Assembly (NCBI RefSeq): GCF_003841485.1
Contig: NZ_REFY01000004.1
Span: forward strand, 62,001-126,000
Direction of reading: 5' to 3'
Length of the DNA stretch: 64,000 bases
Origin: Natrarchaeobius halalkaliphilus
GTDB lineage: Archaea > Halobacteriota > Halobacteria > Halobacteriales > Natrialbaceae
Positions 26,642-34,760 of the stretch are shown here, piece after piece. Numbering within the stretch: the first letter of the stretch is position 1; every line of letters starts with the position of its first letter. Under the pieces are notes generated by a model. It worked only from the letters and a program-made list of their open reading frames with translations, had not been told where the DNA came from and did no database searches. The position numbers were made by a program, and so were the translations under genes.

Positions 26642-26877
26642 GCCTCACCTCGACACGAGTTCGGGAGGTCACGTTTCTGGAGGACCTCTACGCCACACAG
26701 AGTACAGCGGTAGAAATGTTCCAAGTACTCCGTCTGCTCTGGATGTCCTCGATGTGGATCGGGGTGCTGCCCCGGAACCCATTCCGCCTTGTCGATGATC
26801 AGATGTGAGCCGACTCGCTCCGCGTCTGGGTGTTGTTGTGCCGATGCTCTTTTGCCGTAGCTGTAGCTATCTGACAT
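26638..26877 (-). CDS. Small zinc-finger protein, first gene of mini-gene operon
   Basis: 79 residues. FYRCTLCGVEVLQKRDLPNSC supplies CxxC and a third cysteine, and the upstream His-rich stretch (QHPDPHRGHPEQ) may complete a site. It is the first of nine overlapping small genes running left to 24219. The structured leader at 26912-26966 and the TATA box near 26981-26990 lie upstream. Confidence 0.55.
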   Translation of the reverse strand: MSDSYSYGKRASAQQHPDAERVGSHLIIDKAEWVPGQHPDPHRGHPEQTEYLEHFYRCTLCGVEVLQKRDLPNSCRGEA

Positions 26878-26911
26878 TGGCTTCTTGCCTCCATCAGGAA
26901 GCCTACCGAGT

Positions 26912-26990
26912 CCGGTGCTCCAGCACCGGCCTCAACTCCGGAACTCTGTGCCCAGAGCCGTGGCTCCTCGTGTAGGTTTCCTTATATAGT
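26912..26990 (-). promoter_or_regulatory. Structured leader and TATA box of mini-gene operon
   Basis: The minus-strand TATA (ACTATATAAGG, about 26981-26990) would start a transcript near 26960. Stems include GAGCC/GGCTC (26955-26966), CTCTG/CAGAG (26944-26957) and CCGGTGCT/AGCACCGG (26912-26929). The first two share bases 26955-26957, so they cannot both form, as in attenuator-like switches. The GAGCC stem may lie at or before the transcript start. Confidence 0.45.
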
Positions 26991-27082
26991 AGTAGGAGGG
27001 GTAGGATATTAGTAAACTTGTTGACAGCAATAACTGTCGAGAATGAGCGTTTCAGAACCTATTAGCGGGGACCGAGAGCGCA

Positions 27083-27208
27083 ATGCCAACAGCTGCGTTG
27101 TCCGAGGGCAACCCACAGCAAGCCGTTTTCCGACTCTTTTCCGCGATTAATCAGAGTGACGAAAGCGATCTGGAAGGGGTCCAAATAGAGAAGATCTCTG
27201 TTGACTAA
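27083..27208 (+). CDS. Possible 41-residue protein
   Basis: ATG at 27083 to TAA at 27206-27208 encodes MPTAALSEGNPQQAVFRLF and a further 22 mostly acidic residues. It abuts tail-to-tail with the stop of the leftward gene at 27209. Amphipathic helical composition looks protein-like, but there is no recognised family, and the start lacks a clear ribosome site. Confidence 0.3.
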   Translation: MPTAALSEGNPQQAVFRLFSAINQSDESDLEGVQIEKISVD

Positions 27209-27619
27209 TCAGTCTGAATTTGGAACGAGATTCTTCGCCTCGATTCTGGAGTCTGGCTCAAGTAGTTTATCCCACGGCTCGTCGAACCTTCTGACCAACG
27301 CAGGAACATTTCCTATCGCCTCGCGTGCTTCCGGCCGCAACAAGTAGTGAGTCTCTCTGTCGATCTGTTGTCGCTTGATAAAGGCGTCAGTACCAGGGCT
27401 ACCGGGAATATCATCAGTCTCGTTGATTCGCCTTCCGAAGGCTCCCAAGACCCCTGTGAGGCTTTGCTCTGGGTCTTGGTGTATCCCTCCGCGAAGCTTC
27501 TCCGCAAGTTCCCCGCGACCAATCGGTTCGTCTCGCTCGTAGAGTACTTTCAGCAACGTTATTTGACCTCGCATGAGGTCCGCTCGGCACAATATTTTGG
27601 TAAGGGAAGACGGCTGCAT
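27209..27619 (-). CDS. Putative small winged-helix DNA-binding protein
   Basis: 136 residues from ATG 27619 (MQPSSLTKILCRADLM); the upstream extension in frame is Cys/Pro-rich and unlikely. MRGQITLLKVLYERDEPIGRGELAEKLRG looks like a winged-helix helix-turn-helix, followed by LTGVLGAFGRRINETDDI and YLLRPEAREAIGNVPALV. It resembles small DNA-binding proteins of haloarchaeal elements. It stands alone between the mini-gene operon and the helicase operon; a regulatory role is inference. Confidence 0.55.
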   Translation of the reverse strand: MQPSSLTKILCRADLMRGQITLLKVLYERDEPIGRGELAEKLRGGIHQDPEQSLTGVLGAFGRRINETDDIPGSPGTDAFIKRQQIDRETHYLLRPEAREAIGNVPALVRRFDEPWDKLLEPDSRIEAKNLVPNSD

Positions 27620-27917
27620 GAGGTATCTGTGCGTACCCGAGCATGTTAAAAACCCGTCTTCACCGTGGCAACACGAACTATTGGGTCCGTGCCACCGAGG
27701 CTGTTGGCATGGGTCGGTCAGAACCGGTAATGATGCTCTGGCTCTGAGCCTCTGTGCTTTTGATATACTCAAGAAGTGTCGCTCTCATATTGTTAAAACT
27801 GAACATATATACGATTCAGCCAGTGACCTGCGCCCACTACCCATATCTAATCAAATAAGGGATTTGGGCTACACTTGTGTGATCTTTTACTGTTTGGGTG
27901 AGGCGGGGTAGGAGCGT

Positions 27918-29780
27918 TCAATCGTCGATACGAACCTCTCCCCACCAGTTGCCATCGTCAAGACCAGCGTCAATCCACACGGTAGCACCTCGGTCAGTTT
28001 CCTTCTCGACATAGCCATCCTCATGGAGACGGTTTAGATGGCGTTTGATGGAGCTGGTTCCGTAGTCGACCATCTCGTCAAGTTCGGTAGTCGTGGCGAC
28101 CTCTTTTGTTTGGAGAGCACGGATAGTGACGTGTTCTTTGTCGGTTCTCGTTCGGATGGAGTCGCGATCATCATCATCAACTGCAGCTGTAATGGGGATC
28201 CAGTCCGGGATTGTCGAAGTGTGGACATAGATGTCCGCACCGTCGACGTCTTCGTCTCGGCCAATCCGGAAGATAGCTTGGGCGGTCATATGCTTAGTAA
28301 CGTGGTCGTAGTACCGATCGCCGACCGGGCCATACGTCTTTTCGGAGCCCTTCCCTTCTCCCTCGGGTACGTCGTATCCGTCGAGAGCCGCCAACCGCTG
28401 GATCTCACGATCACCGGGGTGTCGTGAGCCCGATACGACTAACGTATCCATGTGCGAGATAGCGTTTGAGCTCTTGAGTCCGCCGAAGTAGAGTTCGTCG
28501 TTAGCCACGAACTCATCGTACTGTCTCTCGGCGAACTCTCTGGTCTGCTTGCGTCCTTTCTTGCTGGTGATGAACGCGACAGGCTCTCCTCGACGACCGG
28601 GCGCACCACGATCGTAAGCGTGTTCGAGTAGAACCATATTGTGTCGCTCGTTCACGTATTCTCCGGAGCTGGCCGGCTTTGTCGTCCATGTTGTCTGATA
28701 GACGTTGTACCCGAGGATGTCGTTGATGTAGTCCTGTCGCTTCTCCGTGGTGAGGAACTGGTCAACTTTTAGTTCGAGGCCAAGTCGGTTGTTCCACATC
28801 TCGGGCACCGGTGTCCCGTCAAGACCTATAACCGTGTCAGCGAGGTAGAGTGCTGGTGGGACACGCGTCGTCACGCCGCCTTCCTGATCATCTTTGAGAA
28901 AGGTAGCTTCTCTACCCTCCAGGTTGATTTCGCATCGCTTGAAGTTCGAGTCGCCCAGTGGCGTGGCCATTAGCTCGCCGACAATCAGCAGCGGAGTATC
29001 AGCCCGGCGTCCGTTCATCGACAGGCCAAGTTCGGGGTCGATTAGTCCACCATCCCGGTTTTTTATGGTTTCGACGATCTCCATCTGTTTTGGAGGTGCC
29101 ATATCTTTGATGTCGGCCAGCGTCTCGACGTCATCGATCTCATCGGTTGTCGATAACATCTGGCTCACGGCCCTCGTGACGGTATTGTCTGCTACTTCCG
29201 TCTCGTATGCCTTACCTGGGTCTTCATCAAAAACGCACACTCGGCCTTCAGTGTACGACTCGACATAGGCATGTTGTGGACTGGCAATAATCAGCTTCTT
29301 GTCTTCAGCCTCGAAATCAGACCTCTCCGAGTAGGTGCACTTCCCGTCCCGCTGTTGACACGGCATGTTCTTCTTTTTCTCGACTCCGAACCACTTGTGA
29401 ATTTTACTGGCGGTCGCTCCGTTCGAAGTGAGGGTGTCGATGATCTCCACCCATTCAGGATGGTCGTCTTCGTCGTAGGAGTCGCAATGCTGCTGAAAGG
29501 AGGGAGCAATCGCAACATCATCTTCACAGACCCTACGACATGAAACAGCGTAGTCGTAGATATCGTGGCGTGTATCCCACTGACGGGTGAACACAGTCAC
29601 TGGTTTCGATTGCCACTGCGCAAGATGGCCAGCGAGATACGTTTTCCCGAGCGTCATAAGCGCGAGCATCAGACGGTTGCGCCCGTTGTTGATGTGATCA
29701 ACGACACGCTTTGCAAGCTCTCGACGGTATTCGTTGATACCTGACCCGTCTCCAATACCTTCGATCTCTTTCAACGCCAT
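27918..29780 (-). CDS. P-loop helicase-like protein with C-terminal wHTH (replication candidate)
   Basis: 620 residues. LMLALMTLGKTYLAGHLAQW (about 37-56) is a Walker-A-like P-loop (LGKT), and VCVFDEDP near residue 182 is a Walker-B-like DE pair, as in superfamily 2 helicases. Between them are several cysteines (CQQRDGKC) that may bind zinc. The C-terminus (VTIRALQTKEVATTTELDE, SIKRHLNRLHEDGYVEK) is a winged helix. It follows the 172-residue gene by 8 bp. Helicase plus DNA-binding domain next to nested inverted repeats at 30331-30409 makes it the best replication-protein candidate; motifs III-VI are not clear enough to be certain. Confidence 0.55.
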   Translation of the reverse strand: MALKEIEGIGDGSGINEYRRELAKRVVDHINNGRNRLMLALMTLGKTYLAGHLAQWQSKPVTVFTRQWDTRHDIYDYAVSCRRVCEDDVAIAPSFQQHCDSYDEDDHPEWVEIIDTLTSNGATASKIHKWFGVEKKKNMPCQQRDGKCTYSERSDFEAEDKKLIIASPQHAYVESYTEGRVCVFDEDPGKAYETEVADNTVTRAVSQMLSTTDEIDDVETLADIKDMAPPKQMEIVETIKNRDGGLIDPELGLSMNGRRADTPLLIVGELMATPLGDSNFKRCEINLEGREATFLKDDQEGGVTTRVPPALYLADTVIGLDGTPVPEMWNNRLGLELKVDQFLTTEKRQDYINDILGYNVYQTTWTTKPASSGEYVNERHNMVLLEHAYDRGAPGRRGEPVAFITSKKGRKQTREFAERQYDEFVANDELYFGGLKSSNAISHMDTLVVSGSRHPGDREIQRLAALDGYDVPEGEGKGSEKTYGPVGDRYYDHVTKHMTAQAIFRIGRDEDVDGADIYVHTSTIPDWIPITAAVDDDDRDSIRTRTDKEHVTIRALQTKEVATTTELDEMVDYGTSSIKRHLNRLHEDGYVEKETDRGATVWIDAGLDDGNWWGEVRIDD

Positions 29781-29788
29781 CGTCTCTA

Positions 29789-30307
29789 CTACTCTTCAGC
29801 TGTATCGAGGGTCTCGGAGTCGAACTTGATTCGTTGCTGGAGTTTTTCGTCATTGAAACCGGTGAAGCCGTCTTGCATTTCTTCCATACCTCCTCGTTGG
29901 TTCGTAGACCGAGCTTCGACGTGTTGAACGATCCACTCCGCGACACCATAGGGGAGACGTCTCCCTTCCTCCACCATCTGCTGTCGAATCACCTTCACCG
30001 TTTCTGGTGATGAGTAGTCATCACTTTTGACGTAGTTCTTAGCGTACGTTGATGCGTAGCGGATCGTCAGTTGTAGAACCGTCCACGAGTCTCGTGGTGG
30101 TTCGTCAGTATTGAGACAGTGTTGATATGCTGATAGATGATGGAATAGCTGTTGGCGACAGTTTGTTACTTGGTCTTGATCCCCAGTGCTAAGCACCTGG
30201 TAGTACTTCTCTGCGTGCCGAAATATTACTGTGTCGGGGTTGTACATATGGTTGTTGCCGAAACTCTTGTACTCCGATTCTTCCATCGGTTTGTGTGTTT
30301 TCATCAT
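29789..30307 (-). CDS. Unknown protein upstream of helicase-like gene
   Basis: 172 residues, mainly helical: YYQVLSTGDQDQVTNCRQQL, LQLTIRYASTYAKNYVKSDD, VIRQQMVEEGRRLPYGVAEW. No recognised family. The alternative start MEESEYKSF lies seven residues in. It is 8 bp from the helicase-like gene, so probably a partner in the same operon. In analogous haloarchaeal elements such genes accompany the helicase, but the role is unknown. Confidence 0.5.
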   Translation of the reverse strand: MMKTHKPMEESEYKSFGNNHMYNPDTVIFRHAEKYYQVLSTGDQDQVTNCRQQLFHHLSAYQHCLNTDEPPRDSWTVLQLTIRYASTYAKNYVKSDDYSSPETVKVIRQQMVEEGRRLPYGVAEWIVQHVEARSTNQRGGMEEMQDGFTGFNDEKLQQRIKFDSETLDTAEE

Positions 30308-30330
30308 ATTTTAATCACTTATTTTTGCAT

Positions 30331-30458
30331 AGGCCCGCCACTCGTCGGAAGATACAAGCCTCGAAAACGCGTAAACGTGAACGAGGCTTTCACCCGGAGT
30401 TGCGGGCCTCAAGTTAGGATCCAGCGGCCGATCCCCTGCTACAAGTTCCGGCCGTTGG
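30331..30458. repeat. Nested inverted repeats (possible origin or leader)
   Basis: AGGCCCGCCACTC (30331-30343) pairs with GAGTTGCGGGCCT (30397-30409) with one mismatch, and inside it AAGCCTCG (30356-30363) pairs perfectly with CGAGGCTT (30382-30389). A further imperfect pair lies at 30421-30429 and 30451-30458. The block lies between the RHH gene and the helicase operon, where an element origin or regulatory site would be expected. Confidence 0.5.
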
Positions 30459-30468
30459 TTTTATACTG

Positions 30469-30606
30469 CTACTGAGTAGTTACCTCCGAGTAGTGGTCGA
30501 TCATCTTATCGAGAAGTTGACTATAAGTTTCTCCACCTGATTTTTGGGCTCTCAGTCGATCTCTCACGCTTGGATCCAGCTTGATACTGGTTCGATTTCG
30601 GGTCAT
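30469..30606 (-). CDS. 45-residue RHH antitoxin-type DNA-binding protein
   Basis: Minus-strand ATG at 30606 to TAG at 30469-30471. The protein begins MTRNRTSIKLDPSVRDRL and continues with GGETYSQLLDKMIDHYSE, a clear ribbon-helix-helix pattern (strand RTSIKLD, helix RDRLRAQK, helix YSQLLDKMI). A TATA-like GGTATATATCCCC lies at about 30641-30652, 35-45 bp upstream. Such proteins are copy-control or antitoxin-type repressors. Being so small it is easily missed. It is upstream of the inverted repeats and the helicase operon and could regulate them. Confidence 0.7.
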   Translation of the reverse strand: MTRNRTSIKLDPSVRDRLRAQKSGGETYSQLLDKMIDHYSEVTTQ

Positions 30607-30652
30607 TATGCCAGGCTTCAGATGTATCTACACCCCCGGGGATATATACCAG

Positions 30653-31051
30653 TTTTCCGTGATGAAGGTCACTCGCCGTTCCTGCTGCACCAAGTGTGGA
30701 AACTGTGTATTCTATCCTCGACAAACCAACTAAACTAGCTGACGGCGATCGATGGCCGGTGTCAATAAAACAATACAGTCAGGTGATATTTCAGAATCGG
30801 ATTCACGACGACAGCGTGGATATGCCAACACATCCGGCGGTACGGACTGCTCGGACACCACCGGAGTGAAACACCGGTCGGCTTGGAATTTCGACCGGGG
30901 GTAGGACCAGGGCTGCTATCGTCAAGGGGAGGGTCAAACAGACGAGGAGGGGTACTACCCTTGTTTGAGATCAGCTGGCATCAGTAAGAAGGGGTCTTAG
31001 AGCGGACTGACATCCAGTTTCGACGGGTTTAGGGGACGAAAACAGTGGGGG
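30653..31051. other. Non-coding interval, no gene supported
   Basis: About 400 bp between the RHH gene promoter and the next gene. No convincing open frame, tRNA or strong hairpin was seen; the only structure is scattered short AT-rich stretches. Confidence 0.5.
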
Positions 31052-32431
31052 CTACTTCTCCGCACCCCCAATTTCGCCCAAGGTCTTGTTGCGGAGGTCC
31101 ACCGGCTCGTCCCACGCATCCTCGGGATCGACCGGTTTCAGCGAGTGCTCAATCTCAGCTTCAGTGAACGCGACCTCGGGCACCCGGTAGTCGAACCGTG
31201 GATGATCGTACTCCATCGAGATCCGTCGCCACTTCATCGCGAGTGGTGGCTCCCCTGGCTCCGCGACACGACCACCGTGAATCTTGAAGTGGTCCCACCC
31301 ACGTCCGGCACCCTTGCCAGCGTAGCAATGTTTGTCGACGACGACGTCGTACTTCTCACCGATCACGAGCTCGTCTGGCTCTGCTGGGAACGTTACCTCC
31401 GGCTCCTCTCCACTCATCATCGCCTCGGCTCGTTCGCTTGCGATTCGATCGAACTCCGCGATTCGATCGTTGACTGCTGGCCGTTCGGACCTGACGACGC
31501 TCAACGCGGCATAGATGGCCGCAAGCTTCGATTCCCAGCAGGACAGGTCTTCGTATCGCTCTCGGGCCATCCGCTCGTACGTCTCCACCACAGTGATCGC
31601 CGACGCAGAGGCGTGCTCTATGGCGAGGTTTGTGATTTCTGACCAGAACTTCTCCCCGAATCCTGAACGGGCAAGTTCCCAGCTACAGAACGACGCTACC
31701 TCCTCGTCGTCATCGGAAATTGCGCGTCGAAGCCGTTCCCGCAACAACCGCTGATCGAAGCTGTGATGCGTCTCTTCGACACGGAGTGGCTCGCCGAAAT
31801 CGTTGGTCGGAACCTCGTCGTCTGAATCGTCTTCTCGTTTCCCGTCACCGAAGGTGAGCTGTTTGTCAGTGTCCGCCTCTTCGATCGGTGGCCCCAACTC
31901 GTCCTCATCAGTGAGGGTACCGGGGTTAACCGGGAGGTCGTACAGTGTCTCGTGTTCACCGTCCTGCTGGGCTCGTACACGGTCCTTGCAGGCCTTGTCA
32001 AAGCCGTCATTGAGGTAAGTGGCCTCTCGTGATGGGCGAGCTTTAGCGGCAATTCTGGCGGCTCTCATTGCACACAGGATTACGTCCCGATCGTCAGACT
32101 GATCGGCGATCCGTTCGAGGACTCGAATCTCCGTCGCCCCCTGGACGCCAGCAGCGAGATCCTCCAGGATGTAGAGATTGAGCCGTTTCCAGACGTTGTC
32201 TGAGTAGCCTGACCGGCACATCTCGTAGGCGACCCACTCGGCGATCTCTGGCTGGTTTCGCCGAACCGATTTCTGCATCAGGCTGGACAAGATGTGACGA
32301 TTGTAACCGCCCTTCGTCTGATGCCAGCTGTACGTCTCACCGACATCGTTCAGTTCTTCGCCCGGTTCGTCCTCGTCATCAACGGGAGAGCCGTCAAGCC
32401 GTTGCTGTCGCTCTTCGTTGTTCTTTGCCAT
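31052..32431 (-). CDS. Protein with duplicated RarA/MgsA C-terminal-like domain
   Basis: 459 residues from ATG 32431 (MAKNNEE). Residues 37-135 and 221-340 are homologous repeats: HQTKGGYNRHILSSLMQKS, AEWVAYEMCRSGY and a long helical part match HHSFDQRLLRERLRRAI and ASFCSWELARSGF. Both resemble the C-terminal helical domain of RarA/MgsA (QKSIRG..DAALYYLARMIEAG), without its AAA+ domain. An acidic linker of about 85 residues separates them, and a 100-residue beta-rich C-terminus (KHCYAGKGAGRGWDHF) follows. A role in replication-fork or clamp interaction is inferred. It is divergent from the PD-(D/E)XK gene. Confidence 0.55.
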   Translation of the reverse strand: MAKNNEERQQRLDGSPVDDEDEPGEELNDVGETYSWHQTKGGYNRHILSSLMQKSVRRNQPEIAEWVAYEMCRSGYSDNVWKRLNLYILEDLAAGVQGATEIRVLERIADQSDDRDVILCAMRAARIAAKARPSREATYLNDGFDKACKDRVRAQQDGEHETLYDLPVNPGTLTDEDELGPPIEEADTDKQLTFGDGKREDDSDDEVPTNDFGEPLRVEETHHSFDQRLLRERLRRAISDDDEEVASFCSWELARSGFGEKFWSEITNLAIEHASASAITVVETYERMARERYEDLSCWESKLAAIYAALSVVRSERPAVNDRIAEFDRIASERAEAMMSGEEPEVTFPAEPDELVIGEKYDVVVDKHCYAGKGAGRGWDHFKIHGGRVAEPGEPPLAMKWRRISMEYDHPRFDYRVPEVAFTEAEIEHSLKPVDPEDAWDEPVDLRNKTLGEIGGAEK

Positions 32432-32647
32432 AGGATATGATCCATGTGGATATTGGTGTTGACCGATGATAAAAATATCTTTTATCTGACTATTCTGACA
32501 GTAGTTGTGGTTCAAAATCGGTGATAGAGAACGGATAACGAACAGCGCGACAATGCCAACAGCCACACAAATACGAGCACCGATGAGGTCTTCACGGCCA
32601 GGGGAGTCTGCGATACTTTGATTTTCTATGTCACACGAGTACACTGT

Positions 32648-33991
32648 GTGTCAGCCGAAAAGCAACTACAGGAGCTGGTTCAGCGCCTCAACCGTCTCCC
32701 AGACGCTAACGAACCTCCGCCGACCACGCTCCAGATACTCGGACGCAATCATCAGGAGCAGGACTGGCAACGACTTCTGTTCCATTTCCTTTCGCCCGGC
32801 AAGGGACACGGACTTGACCACGGGCTCTTGGAACACCTCTTGTCGTCGCTCTCGAAGCGGGAAGACTTGGACTACACGTTCTCTCGACTGGATCTACAGG
32901 ACATCAAGGTCGAAACAGAGGTCGTCACCTCGAACGATACCCGGCCCGATGCGGTTCTCTGGCTACCGGGAGACTGGTTCATCTGTTGGGAACTGAAACT
33001 CTGGGCGTCCGAGACCCATGAGCAAACCAAGGCCTACATCGATGCCTCATCGTTCCCGGCGATCGAACTATCGAAAGACGAAGTGCCAGTAGACAATCGT
33101 CACTACATCTACCTCGCCCCCGAGAGCGCATCATCACCAGAGGCAAACGAGTTCGTACAGATCTCTTGGGAGTGGATCGCTTCTGAACTCCAGACGTTCC
33201 TCGCGGAGAGTCAGGGCGGGTATCCGGCACGGACGACAGCACAGCTCGACGACTTCATCAGCACGATACAGCAGGAACTAACGATGACTGAACACCAAAA
33301 GAACCAGCAGGAGAAGGCACAGCTGTACTTCGATTACTACGACGAACTCCAAGACGTACAGAGCGCGTTTGAGAACCAGTGGGACGACTTCACGGATAAC
33401 TGGGGTCTACGTCTCGCCCGAGAGTTGGATGGTGTCGAAATCGTGGAGATCCCGGATCTCTCCGACAACCACGTCGGGATCGAACTAAACCCAGACTCCG
33501 AAGAATCCGCTCGATGGATTTTCCGCCAGGGAAGTTCGTGGGCGGGTATCGCCAAAGAACAGTGGCGGCGACGGAGAACAGGTGACTACGCTGTCATCTA
33601 CGGTGCCCCTGATGACGACAACTACGCACACATCACCCTATATCATCGGCTTGAAAAGAATCGTAAGAAGGCGATCCAGGACGGTATATTGGAACTCACG
33701 CTTTGGCACGGCAACAGTAGCGACAATGAGTTCTATAAGCTGGTCAACGACCGAGTCACCAAGAAGATCGACGAGCGGGAGTATGAACTCCCGCCTACAG
33801 TTGAGTTAACCAATCGTACTGGAAATATACTTACGGCAACATACAATATCCCCATCGCCGAGCACGACGACTTCTTTGATGCTTACACTGCGGGACTGGG
33901 AGATGCCTTCGTTGATTTGGCTGTTGAGAACTCCGAACTGATCACCATCGTCGACGAGGCTTTTGATGAATCACTTGAGGAGTATTACTAA
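32648..33991 (+). CDS. PD-(D/E)XK nuclease superfamily protein
   Basis: 447 residues from GTG at 32648 (a TTG at 32618 would add ten residues). TTLQILGRNHQEQDWQRLLFHFL is followed by TRPDAVLWLPGDWFICWELKLW, with Asp101, Glu115 and Lys117 forming the D...ExK active site. This group is a common stand-alone family in archaea and bacteria, with a helical extension (NQQEKAQLYFDYYDEL) and a beta C-terminal region (EIPDLSDNHVGIEL, LYHRLEKNRKKAI). Probable nuclease of the element's defence set; the substrate is not evident. Confidence 0.72.
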   Translation: MSAEKQLQELVQRLNRLPDANEPPPTTLQILGRNHQEQDWQRLLFHFLSPGKGHGLDHGLLEHLLSSLSKREDLDYTFSRLDLQDIKVETEVVTSNDTRPDAVLWLPGDWFICWELKLWASETHEQTKAYIDASSFPAIELSKDEVPVDNRHYIYLAPESASSPEANEFVQISWEWIASELQTFLAESQGGYPARTTAQLDDFISTIQQELTMTEHQKNQQEKAQLYFDYYDELQDVQSAFENQWDDFTDNWGLRLARELDGVEIVEIPDLSDNHVGIELNPDSEESARWIFRQGSSWAGIAKEQWRRRRTGDYAVIYGAPDDDNYAHITLYHRLEKNRKKAIQDGILELTLWHGNSSDNEFYKLVNDRVTKKIDEREYELPPTVELTNRTGNILTATYNIPIAEHDDFFDAYTAGLGDAFVDLAVENSELITIVDEAFDESLEEYY

Positions 33992-34087
33992 CAGATCTGG
34001 ACAACTCTGTGGCGGAGTCGGAAATCGAACCACACAAAACTCTGACCAACAGTAGTGATTTGTGTTTCTATGATAACACTCTGAAGT

Positions 34088-34684
34088 ATGAAGATCGGTA
34101 GCGAGTATGAGACCGATTATTGGCGACACGTGATCTTGGAGTACCGAAGTGATCACGGCCGAATCGGAGAGTCAGTAATCCACTCCCACCAAGCTGAGTT
34201 GGAAAACTTGAGGGACGACCTATTGGATAGAATAGATAGATTGGAATCCAACCAGACTGGGATGAGGGATGACCCTGACTTTGACCAGCAGGATTTGAAT
34301 GGGCTACCGGATGACACAGCTATCCCACGGCCCTATACATATCGGCTCGTAGCACTAATGGCCCTGTCCTGTGGAATAATGGAGAAACAGTTGGAAATCT
34401 TGCTCTCGCAGGATCTTATACCTGATAAGCGACGTGACGGAATCGTTCAGTCCTGCTTCGAGAATCGAGGATTATACAAAAACTTAGAGTTTGCAAAGGC
34501 GGCCAACGTTATTGATGACAAGGTCTACTCGCCTGCAACCGATGTGAGGAAAACACGCAATAGACTGGTTCATAATCCAGTATTCAGATTACATATTGAC
34601 TCGTATAGCTCACATCGGCATCGCATCAAAAAAGCAGTAAAGGCCCCGAACGAGATTGATCAGCTCATCCAGAACGCCGTGTGA
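34088..34684 (+). CDS. HEPN-like protein
   Basis: 198 residues, mostly helical. The C-terminal helix carries RKTRNRLVHNP, with Arg157-Asn158 and His162 forming the Rx4H motif of HEPN ribonucleases. Helices SHQAELENLRDDLLDRIDRL and LSCGIMEKQLEILL precede it, as in stand-alone HEPN toxins and RNases of defence systems. No small MNT-type partner lies directly beside it. Base composition is more AT-rich than its neighbours, suggesting independent acquisition. RNase activity is a prediction from the motif. Confidence 0.6.
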   Translation: MKIGSEYETDYWRHVILEYRSDHGRIGESVIHSHQAELENLRDDLLDRIDRLESNQTGMRDDPDFDQQDLNGLPDDTAIPRPYTYRLVALMALSCGIMEKQLEILLSQDLIPDKRRDGIVQSCFENRGLYKNLEFAKAANVIDDKVYSPATDVRKTRNRLVHNPVFRLHIDSYSSHRHRIKKAVKAPNEIDQLIQNAV

Positions 34685-34760
34685 CCCATCCAAAGAAGGG
34701 ATAGAAGAGAAGCTTAGTCGGGCTGTGATAGTCTGTCACTCACCGCTTCGAGGTGAGCAG

